From the NCBI RefSeq assembly GCF_900016645.1, contig NZ_CDGJ01000002.1: a stretch of DNA of 64,000 nt; one strand, written 5' to 3'. Shown here in pieces: positions 1-8,663 of the stretch; the first letter of the stretch is position 1, and each line of letters begins with the position of its first letter. The position numbers and the translations under genes were made by a program. Source of the stretch: Acididesulfobacillus acetoxydans. Lineage in GTDB: Bacteria; Bacillota; Desulfitobacteriia; Desulfitobacteriales; Desulfitobacteriaceae. The notes under the pieces were generated by a model. The model ran no database searches, was not told the DNA's origin, and saw only the letters and a list, made by a program, of their open reading frames with translations.

Positions 1-2
1 TT

Positions 3-110
3 CAAAGGACAGAATTAACCCAAGAGCAAACGGGTATTTTTTCAGCACTCAAATTGCCGGAACCCCCGAGAATATGGGATATTTCGCTTCCCAAGGGACA
101 AAAAGTGTAG
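3..110 (+). pseudogene. C-terminal fragment of an unidentified, possibly transposase, gene
   Basis: An open frame runs from the window edge to a TAG at 108-110 and encodes 35 residues (ending ISLPKGQKV). The composition and the phrase LTQEQTGIFSAL resemble the tail of IS1634/IS4-like DDE transposases, and the sequence right after it (to about 197) is followed abruptly by a scrap of ydcF at 198-219, which fits the end of an insertion sequence. The assignment is tentative because the catalytic part lies outside the window. Confidence 0.3.
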
Positions 111-327
111 GTACACGGTACGTTATCCACAAGTGCCTGAAGCCCAGATGCCATAAGGGTTTGAGGCACTTCCCGTGTCTACGGACTGTCGAAAGCGAGT
201 TATTCATTCTCATCTTATTGTACTAAACCGCTGCGCGGCGGCTAAGGATTAGCCAATAGCCCACTATTTTAATTTGAGACACGATGCCTTCTTAGTCCCC
301 AAATTTGACTTAGAAAGGATGATGATC

Positions 328-1188
328 ATGCCCCAAAACTCTCAAACGCTTTCTTCCCATCTCCAACAGATGAAGTTCGAAATGGAGCTTCGTGGCCTTT
401 CCCCAAACACCCTCAAACATTATCTCTGTCATTTAAGGATGCTGGAAAAGCATTTTGACAAGTCGGCGCCCCAGGTCTCACCAGATGAACTCAAAGCGTA
501 TCTCCATGTCCGCATCAAATCCGGTCTTAGCTACAGTAATATTAACATCTCCTGCAACGATTTTAAACTCTTTTTCAACAAGGTCCTCCACTATGGCGGG
601 TCGGACGACGTGATCGTGCGGCCCAAAAGACCTAAAAAGCTTCCCTCTGTTTTGTCTAAGACCGAGATTCTCTCTATCCTTGATCGCGTGGCTAATCCGA
701 AGCACCGGGTTATTCTCTTGACCACCTACTCTTCCGGCCTACGTATTTCTGAAACCCTGAATCTCCGTATTGCAGACATTGATTCCAAGAACATGATGAT
801 CCGGGTCCATCGTGGCAAGGGCAACAAAGATCGATTAACCGTTCTGTCCCTTGAAAATCTAAAAATGCTCAGAAGCTACGGGCCACTGTATAGACCCACA
901 GACCTGCTTTTCCCTGGGCTGATTCTAGGGAAGCCCATGGCCGCCAGTGGTATCGAACAAAGTTTTCGACGGGCCAAAAAGAAAGCCGGCATCGCCAAAC
1001 CCGCTACGGTCCATACCCTGCGGCATAGTTTTGCCACCCACCTTCTTGAATCACGTGTGGATCTACGTACGATTCAGATGCTTCTGGGGCACAGCGATAT
1101 CTCGACGACGGCTCACGACATTCACCTCTCAACTCAGCATCTGGCTTCCGTAAGAAGTCCTCTGGACGGACGTGATCCCAATGCCTGA
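328..1188 (+). CDS. XerC/D-like tyrosine recombinase lacking its catalytic tyrosine
   Basis: A phage-integrase family recombinase of about 286 residues with an N-terminal SAM-like core-binding domain and a C-terminal catalytic domain. The ATG at 328 is preferred because AAAGG lies 9 bases upstream; TTG 274 has no such site. The catalytic Arg (GLRISE), the Lys hairpin (GKGNKDR), HTLRH and LGHSD are all visible. In the last box, where the family has TTxxYxH, this protein reads TTAHDIH, so the nucleophilic Tyr is replaced by Asp (codon GAC). It overlaps the start of the IS91-type transposase and belongs to the same element. As read, it could bind DNA but should not cleave it. Confidence 0.8.
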   Translation: MPQNSQTLSSHLQQMKFEMELRGLSPNTLKHYLCHLRMLEKHFDKSAPQVSPDELKAYLHVRIKSGLSYSNINISCNDFKLFFNKVLHYGGSDDVIVRPKRPKKLPSVLSKTEILSILDRVANPKHRVILLTTYSSGLRISETLNLRIADIDSKNMMIRVHRGKGNKDRLTVLSLENLKMLRSYGPLYRPTDLLFPGLILGKPMAASGIEQSFRRAKKKAGIAKPATVHTLRHSFATHLLESRVDLRTIQMLLGHSDISTTAHDIHLSTQHLASVRSPLDGRDPNA

Positions 1189-2280
1189 ACTGCAGGATAT
1201 CTTTAATCAGGTCCATCTTGAGGCCATGTCTCCGGCTCAGGCCAAAGCTTTCAACATGATTCGTCACTGTCGAACTTCACTCCTCGGCTACCCTGCCGAA
1301 GTCTGCACAGAGTGTGGTTTCGTGGATGTTTCTTACAACTCCTGTCGTAACCGGCATTGTCCCAAATGCCAACACGCGGTTCAAGAAGACTGGGTTGAAG
1401 CTCAGATGACCAAACTTTTGCCGGTGGGCTATTTTCACGTCGTGTTTACCCTCCCTCAGGCCCTGAATACCCCCGTTTTTCAGAATCAGAAGCTTCTCTA
1501 CTCTATCCTGATGCAAGCGGCCAGACGCTCACTGAACTGGCTAAAGATCGTAAATTCCTCGGCGCAACGATCGGAGTGACTTCAGTCCTTCATACCTGGG
1601 GCCAGAACCTATCCTTTCATCCTCACGTTCACTGTATTGTTCCGGGCGGCGGCCTTGCTAACGACGGCCTTCGCTTTGTCTATTCCCGCAAGAAATTCTT
1701 CATCCCTGTAAAAGTCATTTCTAACAAGTTCAGAGGTAAGTTTCTTTACCTTCTCAAACAGGCCTACGACAAGAGGGAATTGGTCTTCTTTAATGAGACT
1801 GCCCAACTTGCCTTCCCAAGTCACTTCCTTTCCCTGATCGATCCACTGTATCGCACCCCCTGGGTTGTCTTTTCTAAGAAGCCCTTCAAGTCTCCAGGGC
1901 ACGTCGTTCGCTATCTTGGCCGTTATACCCACAGGGTCGCGATTAGCAATTCTAGAATTCTGTCCTTTGACGGCCATTCTGTCCGTTTTGCCTGGAAGGA
2001 TTATAAAGACAACGGTAAATCGAAAGTGATGACCCTGGATGCGGCCGAGTTTACCCGAAGGTTTCTTCTGCATGTCCTCCCAGATCGATTTATCAAGATC
2101 CGGCATTATGGCATCCTTTGCAGCCGGAATATCCATACCTTGCTTTCAAAATGCAGACGTCTTACTGGAAGCGGGCCCTCGATCCCGGACCTTAAGAAAC
2201 ACGCGAAGTCTTGCCCTGCCTGTGGAAGTCTTGACGTGGTGGCGCTTGTTTTTCCCAAACACGCTCCCGCCAGTCCATGA
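1181..2280 (+). pseudogene. IS91-family Y2 transposase, frameshifted
   Basis: A rolling-circle (HUH/Y2) transposase split into two frames. The first part (ATG 1181, or GTG 1172) carries the N-terminal zinc-finger pattern CTECGFVD...CRNRHCPKCQ. The second part carries the metal-binding HPHVHC motif and the tyrosine motif YLGRYTHRVAIS, and ends with a CPACG pair. Homologous sequence passes from the first frame to the second at about 1520-1522 (A-A then Q-T-L-T-E-L-A-K), consistent with loss of one base (or four). The start overlaps the recombinase stop, so the two genes were translationally coupled. Without frameshifting, no active transposase is made. Confidence 0.82.
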
Positions 2281-2482
2281 ATCTCCCGGAACTGAAGATT
2301 AATTTAAACTGCCCCTTCTGGGGAGGGGGGAGCTTACCCATTTTGGGGATTTTACCGGCTAATTTGAACGAATTCGATAAGCTATCCGGATTGGTTTCTC
2401 TCCCCAAGACAATTTTGGCCCCCATGGAAAAGATTGAATCCCCATATAGACAGACTGTCATCCGGCAGACGGTTTAGTACAA

Positions 2483-2596
2483 CAACAGATTCATGACGTT
2501 CAGTATACTTCTCGGCGTGATTGCCCTCTTTAAAGCCACTGATTTTTAATCACGGGCTTTTTCTGTATCTAGGAACATCATAAATCTCTATAAATT
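2483..2596. other. Gap of unknown origin between IS end and ydcF remnant
   Basis: About 115 bp between the right end of the IS91-type element and the point where ydcF homology resumes. It has no counterpart in the ydcF copy at 27.7 kb, so it is extra inserted sequence. A weak hairpin with a T-rich stretch (GATTTTTAATC then GGGCTTTTTC, about 2544-2566) may be a terminator remnant. Confidence 0.4.
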
Positions 2597-2921
2597 TCTC
2601 TTAGCCTGGTGGCTGCGCAAGCGTGAGCGAACCGTAGCGATCATTTTGCTCGCAACGACCTTCATCCTCTATGCTTGCTCAACGGATATTGTCAGTTCAC
2701 TCTTAATGCGCAGTTTGGAAAGCCGATTCAATCCTCCGACTGCCTTAAACGGAGACGTTCTAATCGTGCTTGGCGGCGGGGCCACGTTAGACACTCCGGA
2801 CGTAGAGGGCAGGGGAAACCTCAGTGGCTCCAGCATGGATCGTGTCGTGACCGCCGTCAGGTTGTATAATAAAACGGGATTGCCCATCATCATGTCGTCA
2901 GGCCAGGTTTTCGCCAACACC
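2597..2921 (+). pseudogene. ydcF/DUF218-family gene, truncated copy 1
   Basis: This 325-bp stretch is nearly identical to the internal part of the intact gene at 27.7-28.5 kb, with only scattered substitutions. It begins in the second membrane helix (LAWWLRKRER) and includes the DUF218 signatures GDVLIVLGGG and LPIIMSSGQVF. It breaks off after FANT at 2921, losing the SRTTTENA and HPILVTSAFHM blocks. A 22-bp scrap of the 5' part survives at 198-219 on the other side of the IS91-type element. DUF218 proteins are membrane-associated and linked to envelope polysaccharide metabolism; this copy cannot be functional. Confidence 0.85.
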
Positions 2922-3090
2922 TGCTCGACCACAATTCCTCCGTCCCGTCGGAATTGTGCCGGGGTCAGTCCCCCACACAACGGGAAAGTATTCTGACAAT
3001 TAAATTGCAACACAGCGCGATTGATTAACTTGGCCAAAGCCTTCAAATAAATAGGCTCTAGCGTTTTTTCGTCTTAAAATAGGGCGCATT
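2922..3090. other. Non-coding junk between ydcF and vanZ remnants
   Basis: The stretch begins with a 9-bp perfect hairpin (CACAATTCC/GGAATTGTG, about 2931-2959). It then has a short frame reading QLNCNTARLINLAKAFK that resembles a transposase tail but is too short to assign. It separates the truncated ydcF from the 3' scrap of a vanZ gene and probably records successive insertions and deletions. Confidence 0.4.
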
Positions 3091-3155
3091 ACAGATCGTC
3101 TTAAGGCAGATTAGAAAGCCCCATCGGTCTTCTTGAGTATAATACCTGCCCACTC
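3091..3155 (+). repeat. 3'-end remnant of a duplicated vanZ gene
   Basis: About 60 bp (GATCGTCTTAAGGCAGATTA and onward, through the CTTCTTGA stop region and CCTGCCCAC) is almost identical to the last codons and trailer of the VanZ gene at 4454-4513. It shows that a vanZ copy once stood upstream of the SGNH hydrolase and was deleted except for its end. Confidence 0.8.
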
Positions 3156-3230
3156 ATAATGTGGGCGTTGAAATAATCTGAGCGTTGCCCTTGTAGGGAT
3201 GTAACGCGTCAGCGTCGTGGGAGGAACGAA

Positions 3231-4067
3231 ATGCGCAGGAAACATGTAGAGATACGTATTGTCGGAGTAACCTTTGTAATCGCGGTTGTGGTTATAATTG
3301 CACTCTATCTCCGAACCAATTCGGGGGCCAAGCGCAGTGGCAATCCCGTGGCGGCGAAGGATCTGTCCGGCCAAACAGCGGCAAGTCAACCGACGCAAAC
3401 ATCCTCGCAGGCTGCTCAGCCGACCCTTAATCGGACACAGACCCAATCCGAACCTCAGACTGAAACCCAAGGACAAACGACCGCGCCTCAACTCACGAAC
3501 ACGAAGATTGTGACTGTGGGTGACTCGTTCACCTATGGCAACCCAGTCGGTCCAGGGTACTCCTGGCCAAAATGGATAGCGGATCACCTCGGAGTCCCAG
3601 TCACCAACCAAGGCAAGGTCGGTCAGACCTCTCAGGATGTACTCGCGCATTTTAGCCAGGATGTCGTAGCGGCCAAGCCAGGCCGGGTCATCATCTTTGT
3701 CGGAGACGGAGATGTAATCAAGCGAGTCAGTGAAACAGATTCTCAGAATGCCATCAAGACCATGGTCGCGCGGGCGCGGGCTCATCACATCATCCCCATC
3801 TTGGCACTCCCTCTGCCTTATCCGGGGTTCCAGCTGAGCATCAAGACACTGCGGGACTGGATTAGCCACTACGCCAAAGAAGAGAAGCTCCAGACCCTGG
3901 ATTTCGCCACAGTCCTGTTCAATAGCAAGGGAGAATATCTCAAGGGCATGTCTAGCGACGGCAAATACCCTTCGCTTCAAGGGTATGAGGCGATGGGGAA
4001 ATATGCGGTGGGAGTATTGGGTCAGAGTGAAGGAATGAATGTCCGTGGCTCAGCAGGTATACGATAA
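3231..4067 (+). CDS. Membrane-anchored SGNH/GDSL-type hydrolase
   Basis: A 278-residue protein with an N-terminal membrane anchor (about residues 7-26, IRIVGVTFVIAVVVIIALYL). A Gln/Thr/Ser-rich linker (about 30-90) is followed by an SGNH-hydrolase fold beginning at VTVGDSFTYG (GDS motif with the catalytic Ser). Such proteins remove or transfer acyl groups on extracellular glycans. The start at 3231 follows GGGAGGAACGAA. In the last block, where the family has DGxHP, this protein reads DGKYP, so the catalytic His position is occupied by Tyr; activity is therefore uncertain. It overlaps the following VanZ frame by 29 bases if the latter starts at 4039, and lies upstream of the rhamnose operon. 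Confidence 0.75.
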   Translation: MRRKHVEIRIVGVTFVIAVVVIIALYLRTNSGAKRSGNPVAAKDLSGQTAASQPTQTSSQAAQPTLNRTQTQSEPQTETQGQTTAPQLTNTKIVTVGDSFTYGNPVGPGYSWPKWIADHLGVPVTNQGKVGQTSQDVLAHFSQDVVAAKPGRVIIFVGDGDVIKRVSETDSQNAIKTMVARARAHHIIPILALPLPYPGFQLSIKTLRDWISHYAKEEKLQTLDFATVLFNSKGEYLKGMSSDGKYPSLQGYEAMGKYAVGVLGQSEGMNVRGSAGIR

Positions 4068-4497
4068 CCTGTATTACTACAGGGGGGTGCTCGACATATT
4101 TTCGCAAAAGACCCGGTGGATACTTGTCATCATAGGGTGCGTTGTTATCTTTGGCTTCACGGCATTCCCCGTCTTTACAGCCAAAAACACAGGAACCGTT
4201 ATTGAACAGTCTACCCATGTGCCCAAGAGGGACTTAGGTTCTCTGGATTTCGTTGTCCGTAAGGCAGCGCACGTCACGGTCTATGCGGTGTTGGCATTAC
4301 TCTTGTTCTACGCCACGGGCAAGCGTGCGCTCCTTTCTTATGGACTGGCAACCCTATATGCCGCTTCTGACGAGTTCCATCAAATCTTTGTGCCGGGCCG
4401 GACTCCTGCGGTGCAGGATGTCATGCTGGATTCAGCTGCGGCGTTGGTTATGATCATCGTCTTAAGGCAGATTAGAAAGCCCCATTGGTCTTCTTGA
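4039..4497 (+). CDS. VanZ-family membrane protein (copy A)
   Basis: A VanZ-like protein with about four membrane helices and the family blocks VRKAAHVTVYAVLALLLF, SDEFHQIFVPGR and VQDVMLDSAAAL. VanZ relatives affect resistance to lipoglycopeptides and other envelope functions. It is a close paralogue of the protein at 10098-10496. In that copy the start is an ATG 9 bases after GGGAGGTG; here the equivalent codon (4096-4098) is ATA. Translation must therefore use ATG 4039 inside the SGNH gene, GTG 4087, or nothing. The extra N-terminal residues from 4039 do not match the paralogue, so this copy may have lost its proper start. Confidence 0.75.
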   Translation: MSVAQQVYDNLYYYRGVLDIFSQKTRWILVIIGCVVIFGFTAFPVFTAKNTGTVIEQSTHVPKRDLGSLDFVVRKAAHVTVYAVLALLLFYATGKRALLSYGLATLYAASDEFHQIFVPGRTPAVQDVMLDSAAALVMIIVLRQIRKPHWSS

Positions 4498-4601
4498 CGA
4501 TAATTCCTGCCCACCGATGAAAGGAATACCTCGGGATCTAAGCACGGACTCGGCGCTTAGCGTCTCACATGCGGCGCGAGAGTTTTAGAGAAGGGGTGAG
4601 C

Positions 4602-5438
4602 GTGAACGTGAAAGTGATGGTTATGGGTGCGAGCGGTCAGCTGGGCCGGGAAATCAGACAGCAGTTTCAGGGATGCTATGATCTAGACGCGCCGGGCCTG
4701 GATATCACCGACTATCCGTCCGTCAAAGACCGTATCTCGGAGATTAACCCGTCAGTGGTCATCAATACGGCCGCTTACACGAACGTGGAAAAAGCGGAGG
4801 AAGAGGAGCTTACGGCTTTTCAGGTTAACGCCATAGGGGCTCAAAACGTGGCCATCGCCTGCAAACGGGTGGGGGCTAAATTCGTGCATATCAGCACAGA
4901 TTACATCTTCGATGGGACGAAGAGCGCGCCTTACGAAGAGTTCGATTCCCCTCACCCGCTCTCGGTCTACGGCAAAAGCAAACTCTGGGGGGAAAAACTC
5001 GTCGAAGCCGTGGGCGGGGAGTCCTTTATCCTCCGGACCTCCTGGCTCTACGGCGAGGGTCACAACTTTGTGAAGACGATGTTGAAACTCGCCGACGAGC
5101 GGGACAAGCTCAGCGTGGTTGCGGATCAGTACGGCACCCCCACCTATACTAAAGATTTAGTCTGGGTGATCGAGAAGCTGATGCAGACAGATTTCTATGG
5201 AGTGTATCACGCTTCCAACAACGGGAGCTGCAGCTGGTACGAATTTGCCCGAAAGATTTTTGAACTTACGGGCAAGACGGTCAAGGTTGAGCCCGTAAGC
5301 AGTGCCGAATACCCGACCAAGGCGGAGCGCCCGAGGTGCTCGGTCATGGAAAACAAGCTCCTTAAACTCAGAGGGCTTGACGTGATGCGGCCCTGGGAAG
5401 AGGCCTTACAGGATTATCTGGAAAACGCGGTTCATTGA
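4602..5438 (+). CDS. rmlD: dTDP-4-dehydrorhamnose reductase
   Basis: An extended short-chain dehydrogenase of 278 residues that makes the last step of dTDP-L-rhamnose synthesis. The NAD(P)-binding motif GASGQLG is at the N-terminus, and STDYIFDG and the catalytic YGKSK are visible. The GTG at 4602 is preferred because AGAAGGGGTGAG precedes it; an ATG at 4569 would add an atypical leader. It is the first gene of a tight rmlD-rmlB-rmlA-rmlC run, and its stop overlaps the possible TTG start of rmlB. Confidence 0.93.
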   Translation: MNVKVMVMGASGQLGREIRQQFQGCYDLDAPGLDITDYPSVKDRISEINPSVVINTAAYTNVEKAEEEELTAFQVNAIGAQNVAIACKRVGAKFVHISTDYIFDGTKSAPYEEFDSPHPLSVYGKSKLWGEKLVEAVGGESFILRTSWLYGEGHNFVKTMLKLADERDKLSVVADQYGTPTYTKDLVWVIEKLMQTDFYGVYHASNNGSCSWYEFARKIFELTGKTVKVEPVSSAEYPTKAERPRCSVMENKLLKLRGLDVMRPWEEALQDYLENAVH

Positions 5439-5461
5439 AGCCGGGGATGGGGGAAAAAGCA

Positions 5462-6529
5462 TTGAAGACGTATCTGGTCACTGGGGGAGCGGGTTTCATC
5501 GGCAGTCATTTTATCCGGCGTATGCTTTACGAGGGGGAGGTAAGCGTGGTGAACTTAGACAAGCTCACTTATGCCGGAAACCTCGATTCCCTCGCGGATG
5601 TATCGGCTCATCCGCACTATACCTTCTGTCATGGGGATATTGGCGATCGGGCTCTGGTCGCGAGCCTGCTCAGGAAATACCGGCCCGAAGCCGTCGTTCA
5701 TTTTGCGGCCGAATCCCATGTTGACCGTTCCATTGACAGCCCAAGGGACTTTATCCAGACCAACATCGTCGGGACCTTTGAGCTCTTAGAAGCGGTGCGC
5801 GGCTATTGGCGGGAAAACAAAGAAAAGCTGGAGGGCCATTTCCGCTTTCTCCAGGTCTCAACCGACGAGGTCTACGGTTCCTTGGGAGAGACGAGCTATT
5901 TTACGGAAGATAGCCCCTATGCCCCCAATTCACCCTATTCGGCCTCCAAAGCGGCCTCCGACCATTTGGTTCGTGCTTATTATCACACCTATGATCTCCC
6001 GACCCTCACCACAAACTGTTCCAACAATTACGGGCCTTATCAGTTTCCGGAAAAACTCATTCCCCTCATGATCCTCAATGCCTTGGACGGAAAGCCCTTG
6101 CCAGTCTATGGCGACGGTCAGAACGTCCGGGACTGGCTCTTTGTCCTCGATCATTGCCGGGCCCTCCAGACCGTGATCGAGCGCGGGAGAGTGGGCGAGA
6201 CCTACAATATTGGAGGACACAGTGAAAAAAGCAACCTGGAAGTGGTCCATCTCCTCTGCGATGTGCTGGATACATTGCTTCCGCGGCCGGACGGTGAGAG
6301 CTACAGGCGCCAGATCCTTTTTGTTAAGGACCGGCCGGGTCATGACCGTCGTTACGCCATAGACTCCGCCAAACTGCAAACGACCCTGGGTTGGAAGCCA
6401 GAGGAGACTTTTGCCACAGGACTCAAAAAGACTGTGGAGTGGTATTTAGCCCACCGGGAATGGTGCCAAAGGGTGACCGATGGCAGTTACCGCCGGGAAC
6501 GGCTGGGACTTCGGGAATTCGCGCGTTAG
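5462..6529 (+). CDS. rmlB: dTDP-glucose 4,6-dehydratase
   Basis: An extended SDR dehydratase of about 355 residues, the second enzyme of the rhamnose pathway. It converts dTDP-glucose to the 4-keto-6-deoxy sugar. It has the NAD motif GGAGFIGSHF, AAESHVDRSI, STDEVYGS with the catalytic Asp-Glu pair, and YSASKAASDHLV with the catalytic Tyr/Lys. The TTG at 5462 gives the usual family start (MKTYLVTGGAG) behind a GGGGG site; ATG 5447 and TTG 5435 are alternatives. It is followed by rmlA after a gap of 14 bases. Confidence 0.94.
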   Translation: MKTYLVTGGAGFIGSHFIRRMLYEGEVSVVNLDKLTYAGNLDSLADVSAHPHYTFCHGDIGDRALVASLLRKYRPEAVVHFAAESHVDRSIDSPRDFIQTNIVGTFELLEAVRGYWRENKEKLEGHFRFLQVSTDEVYGSLGETSYFTEDSPYAPNSPYSASKAASDHLVRAYYHTYDLPTLTTNCSNNYGPYQFPEKLIPLMILNALDGKPLPVYGDGQNVRDWLFVLDHCRALQTVIERGRVGETYNIGGHSEKSNLEVVHLLCDVLDTLLPRPDGESYRRQILFVKDRPGHDRRYAIDSAKLQTTLGWKPEETFATGLKKTVEWYLAHREWCQRVTDGSYRRERLGLREFAR

Positions 6530-6543
6530 GGAGGGATAGGGAC

Positions 6544-7428
6544 GTGATCAAGAAAGGCATTATCCTGGCCGGGGGATCCGGCACCCGCTTATACCCGCTC
6601 ACGCTGAGCGTGAGCAAGCAACTCATGCCCGTGTATAATAAGCCCATGATTTACTATCCACTCACCACCCTGATGCTGGCCGGGATTCGGGAAATCCTCA
6701 TCATCACCACACCGGATGACCGGGCACTCTTTCAAGGGGTTTTGCAAGACGGGAGTCAATGGGGAATCCGTCTGGAGTATGCCGTCCAGCCGAGTCCGGG
6801 CGGGCTGGCCCAGGCCTTCATCATTGGCCGGGACTTCATCGGCCGGGAAGGGTGCGCCCTGGTCTTAGGAGACAATATCTTCTACGGCCACAGTCTCACC
6901 ACGAGCTTAGCGCGGGCCGTGGCGCAGGAAAGTGGCGCGACTGTGTTTGCTTACTGGGTGAAGGACCCGGAGCGTTATGGGGTGGTGGAATTTGCCGCGG
7001 AGGGGCGGGCAGTGAGTTTGGAGGAAAAACCGCGCCAGCCAAAATCCAACTACGCCGTGACGGGACTCTATTTTTATGATAACCGGGTGGTGGACATCGC
7101 GGCCAGCCTCAAGCCCTCCACCCGGGGAGAACTGGAGATCACGGATGTCAATCAGGTCTATCTGGATCATCAGGCCCTGCGCGTGGAGAAATTAGGCCGC
7201 GGGTATGCCTGGCTTGACACCGGCACCCATGAGTCCCTCCTTCAGGCCTCGAATTTCATTCAGACCGTGGAAGAGCGGCAGGGGCTGATGGTGGCCTGCC
7301 CGGAAGAGATTGCCTACCGCATGGGCTACATACACGCCGAGCAAGTGCTCCGCTTAGCGGACCCGCTGACCAAAAACAGCTATGGTCAATACCTGCGTAC
7401 TTTAGTGAGGGAGGATGTGTCTCTGTGA
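6544..7428 (+). CDS. rmlA: Glucose-1-phosphate thymidylyltransferase
   Basis: A nucleotidyltransferase of 294 residues that joins dTTP and glucose-1-phosphate, the entry step of the pathway. It has GIILAGGSGTRLYPLT (nucleotide-binding signature), SKQLMPVYNKPMIYYP, LGDNIFYG and WLDTGTHESLL. GTG 6544 after GGGAGGGATAGG is chosen because it gives the standard MIKKGIILAGG start; upstream codons would overlap rmlB with unrelated residues. Its TGA overlaps the GTG of rmlC by four bases, showing translational coupling. Confidence 0.95.
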   Translation: MIKKGIILAGGSGTRLYPLTLSVSKQLMPVYNKPMIYYPLTTLMLAGIREILIITTPDDRALFQGVLQDGSQWGIRLEYAVQPSPGGLAQAFIIGRDFIGREGCALVLGDNIFYGHSLTTSLARAVAQESGATVFAYWVKDPERYGVVEFAAEGRAVSLEEKPRQPKSNYAVTGLYFYDNRVVDIAASLKPSTRGELEITDVNQVYLDHQALRVEKLGRGYAWLDTGTHESLLQASNFIQTVEERQGLMVACPEEIAYRMGYIHAEQVLRLADPLTKNSYGQYLRTLVREDVSL

Positions 7429-7976
7429 ATATCGTGAAGACAAAATTACCCGGTGTCGTCATCATTGAGCCGCATGTCTTCGGCGATGCGCGGGGGTTCT
7501 TTATGGAAACTTGGCGTGAGGATCGTTATGCCGAGGCCGGGCTGCCGGAGCGCTTTGTGCAGGACAATCTCTCCTTTTCCCAGAAAGGGGTGGTGCGCGG
7601 GCTCCATTTTCAGAACCCGAATTCGCAGGGCAAGCTGGTCTATGTCTTGCAGGGCGAGGTCTTTGATGTGGCCGTGGACATTCGCATCGGTTCGCCTAGC
7701 TTCAGCCGCTGGGAGGGGGTCAGGCTCTCCGGTGAGAATAAACGGCAGTTTTACATCCCCGCAGGGTTTGCCCATGGCTTCTGCGTCATGAGTGAAACCG
7801 CACTATTTGCCTATAAATGCACCGATGGATACAACCCCCAGGCGGAACACGGGATTATCTGGAACGACCCGGATGTGAGCATTGAGTGGCCGGTCAGGGA
7901 GCCCGTGTTGTCCGAGAAGGACCAGAGGTACGGAAGGCTCAAGGACTTGGCCGAAGGGATGCTGCCGAGGTTTTGA
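7425..7976 (+). CDS. rmlC: dTDP-4-dehydrorhamnose 3,5-epimerase
   Basis: A cupin epimerase of 183 residues, the third enzyme of rhamnose synthesis. The family pattern is clear: GVVIIEPHVFGDARGFFMET, VRGLHFQ with the catalytic His, GEVFDVAVDIR, IPAGFAHGF and CTDGYNPQAEHGI. GTG 7425 overlaps the rmlA stop. It closes the rhamnose operon; downstream sequence switches to debris. With rmlABD the cell can make dTDP-L-rhamnose for surface polysaccharide, although no rhamnosyltransferase is visible nearby. Confidence 0.95.
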   Translation: MNIVKTKLPGVVIIEPHVFGDARGFFMETWREDRYAEAGLPERFVQDNLSFSQKGVVRGLHFQNPNSQGKLVYVLQGEVFDVAVDIRIGSPSFSRWEGVRLSGENKRQFYIPAGFAHGFCVMSETALFAYKCTDGYNPQAEHGIIWNDPDVSIEWPVREPVLSEKDQRYGRLKDLAEGMLPRF

Positions 7977-8092
7977 GCCTCCGAGCGGGGGGCGGCGGAT
8001 GGGGGCTGGGTATGAGGCGAGGGGAAATATGCGGTCGAAGTATAAGTCAACGCCAAGGTTCCGAAGTCACCCAAGGCACGAAAGGATAAAAG

Positions 8093-8637
8093 ATGTTCAT
8101 TTTTGGTCATGTGGGTTTTACGACCTTGGCGGCCGGGGGGTCGAAAAGGTTACCGGCGAAAAAAGGCTGGATTATCGGCTGGTGGGGGTCGGTTCACTCC
8201 TTCCGGACCTTATCGATAAACCCATCGGGAGAGTCCTGTTTCAGAGTACATTTGAGAGCGGGAGGGTCTATGCCCACACCTTAGCTTTTGTCCTACTTCT
8301 CACGGGGATAGGGTTATATCGGTTGTACCGGTATGATAAGCTGGGCTGGCTGGTGTTGGCCGGAGCGAGTATGTTACACGAAGTGTTCGACCGCATGTGG
8401 ATGTTGCCGCGTATCTGGTTTTGGCCGTTCATCAGCACACAGCTGAGTCAACAGACGAACGGAGCCCTTCCGGCGGCCAAGATGGCCTGGGTTTACTCGG
8501 AATTTCAAGGCCTGATGACGGATCCCTAGATCTACATCTCTGAAATCATCGGGTTTGGGATCACAACCTACTTTGCCGTCAGACTCTACAAGCGGCGTGG
8601 GTTTTCAACCTTCTTAAGAACCGGGAAAATGGGATAG
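8093..8637 (+). pseudogene. DUF457/YdjM-like metal-dependent hydrolase, broken
   Basis: The N-terminus (MFIFGHVGFTTLAA, with the FGH His typical of this membrane family) starts at ATG 8093. The frame then shifts near 8150, between KRL and TGEKRLDYRL, consistent with loss of one base. The second part has GVGSLLPDLIDKP (metal-binding Pro-Asp), AHTLAFVLLL and SMLHEVFDRMW, then meets an in-frame TAG at 8527, after which homologous-looking sequence (IYISEIIGFGITTYF) continues to a TAG at 8635. One frameshift and one nonsense codon make it non-functional. The family are integral membrane proteins of poorly known role. Confidence 0.72.
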
Positions 8638-8663
8638 GGTCGTCTTGGGTGGAGGTGAATCGG

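Larger units (their letters stand above)
218..2482 (+). mobile_element. Decayed IS91-type element with tyrosine recombinase
   Basis: The element holds a tyrosine recombinase gene followed by an overlapping IS91-type Y2 transposase gene, an arrangement known from IS91-family elements. It is bounded by a 13-bp perfect inverted repeat (TTGTACTAAACCG at 218-230 and its complement at 2470-2482). Short hairpins lie just inside the left end (CCGC/GCGG around 229-242). It interrupts ydcF: the ydcF-matching sequence stops at about 219 and resumes at about 2597. Both genes carry inactivating lesions, so the element is probably immobile on its own. Confidence 0.7.
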
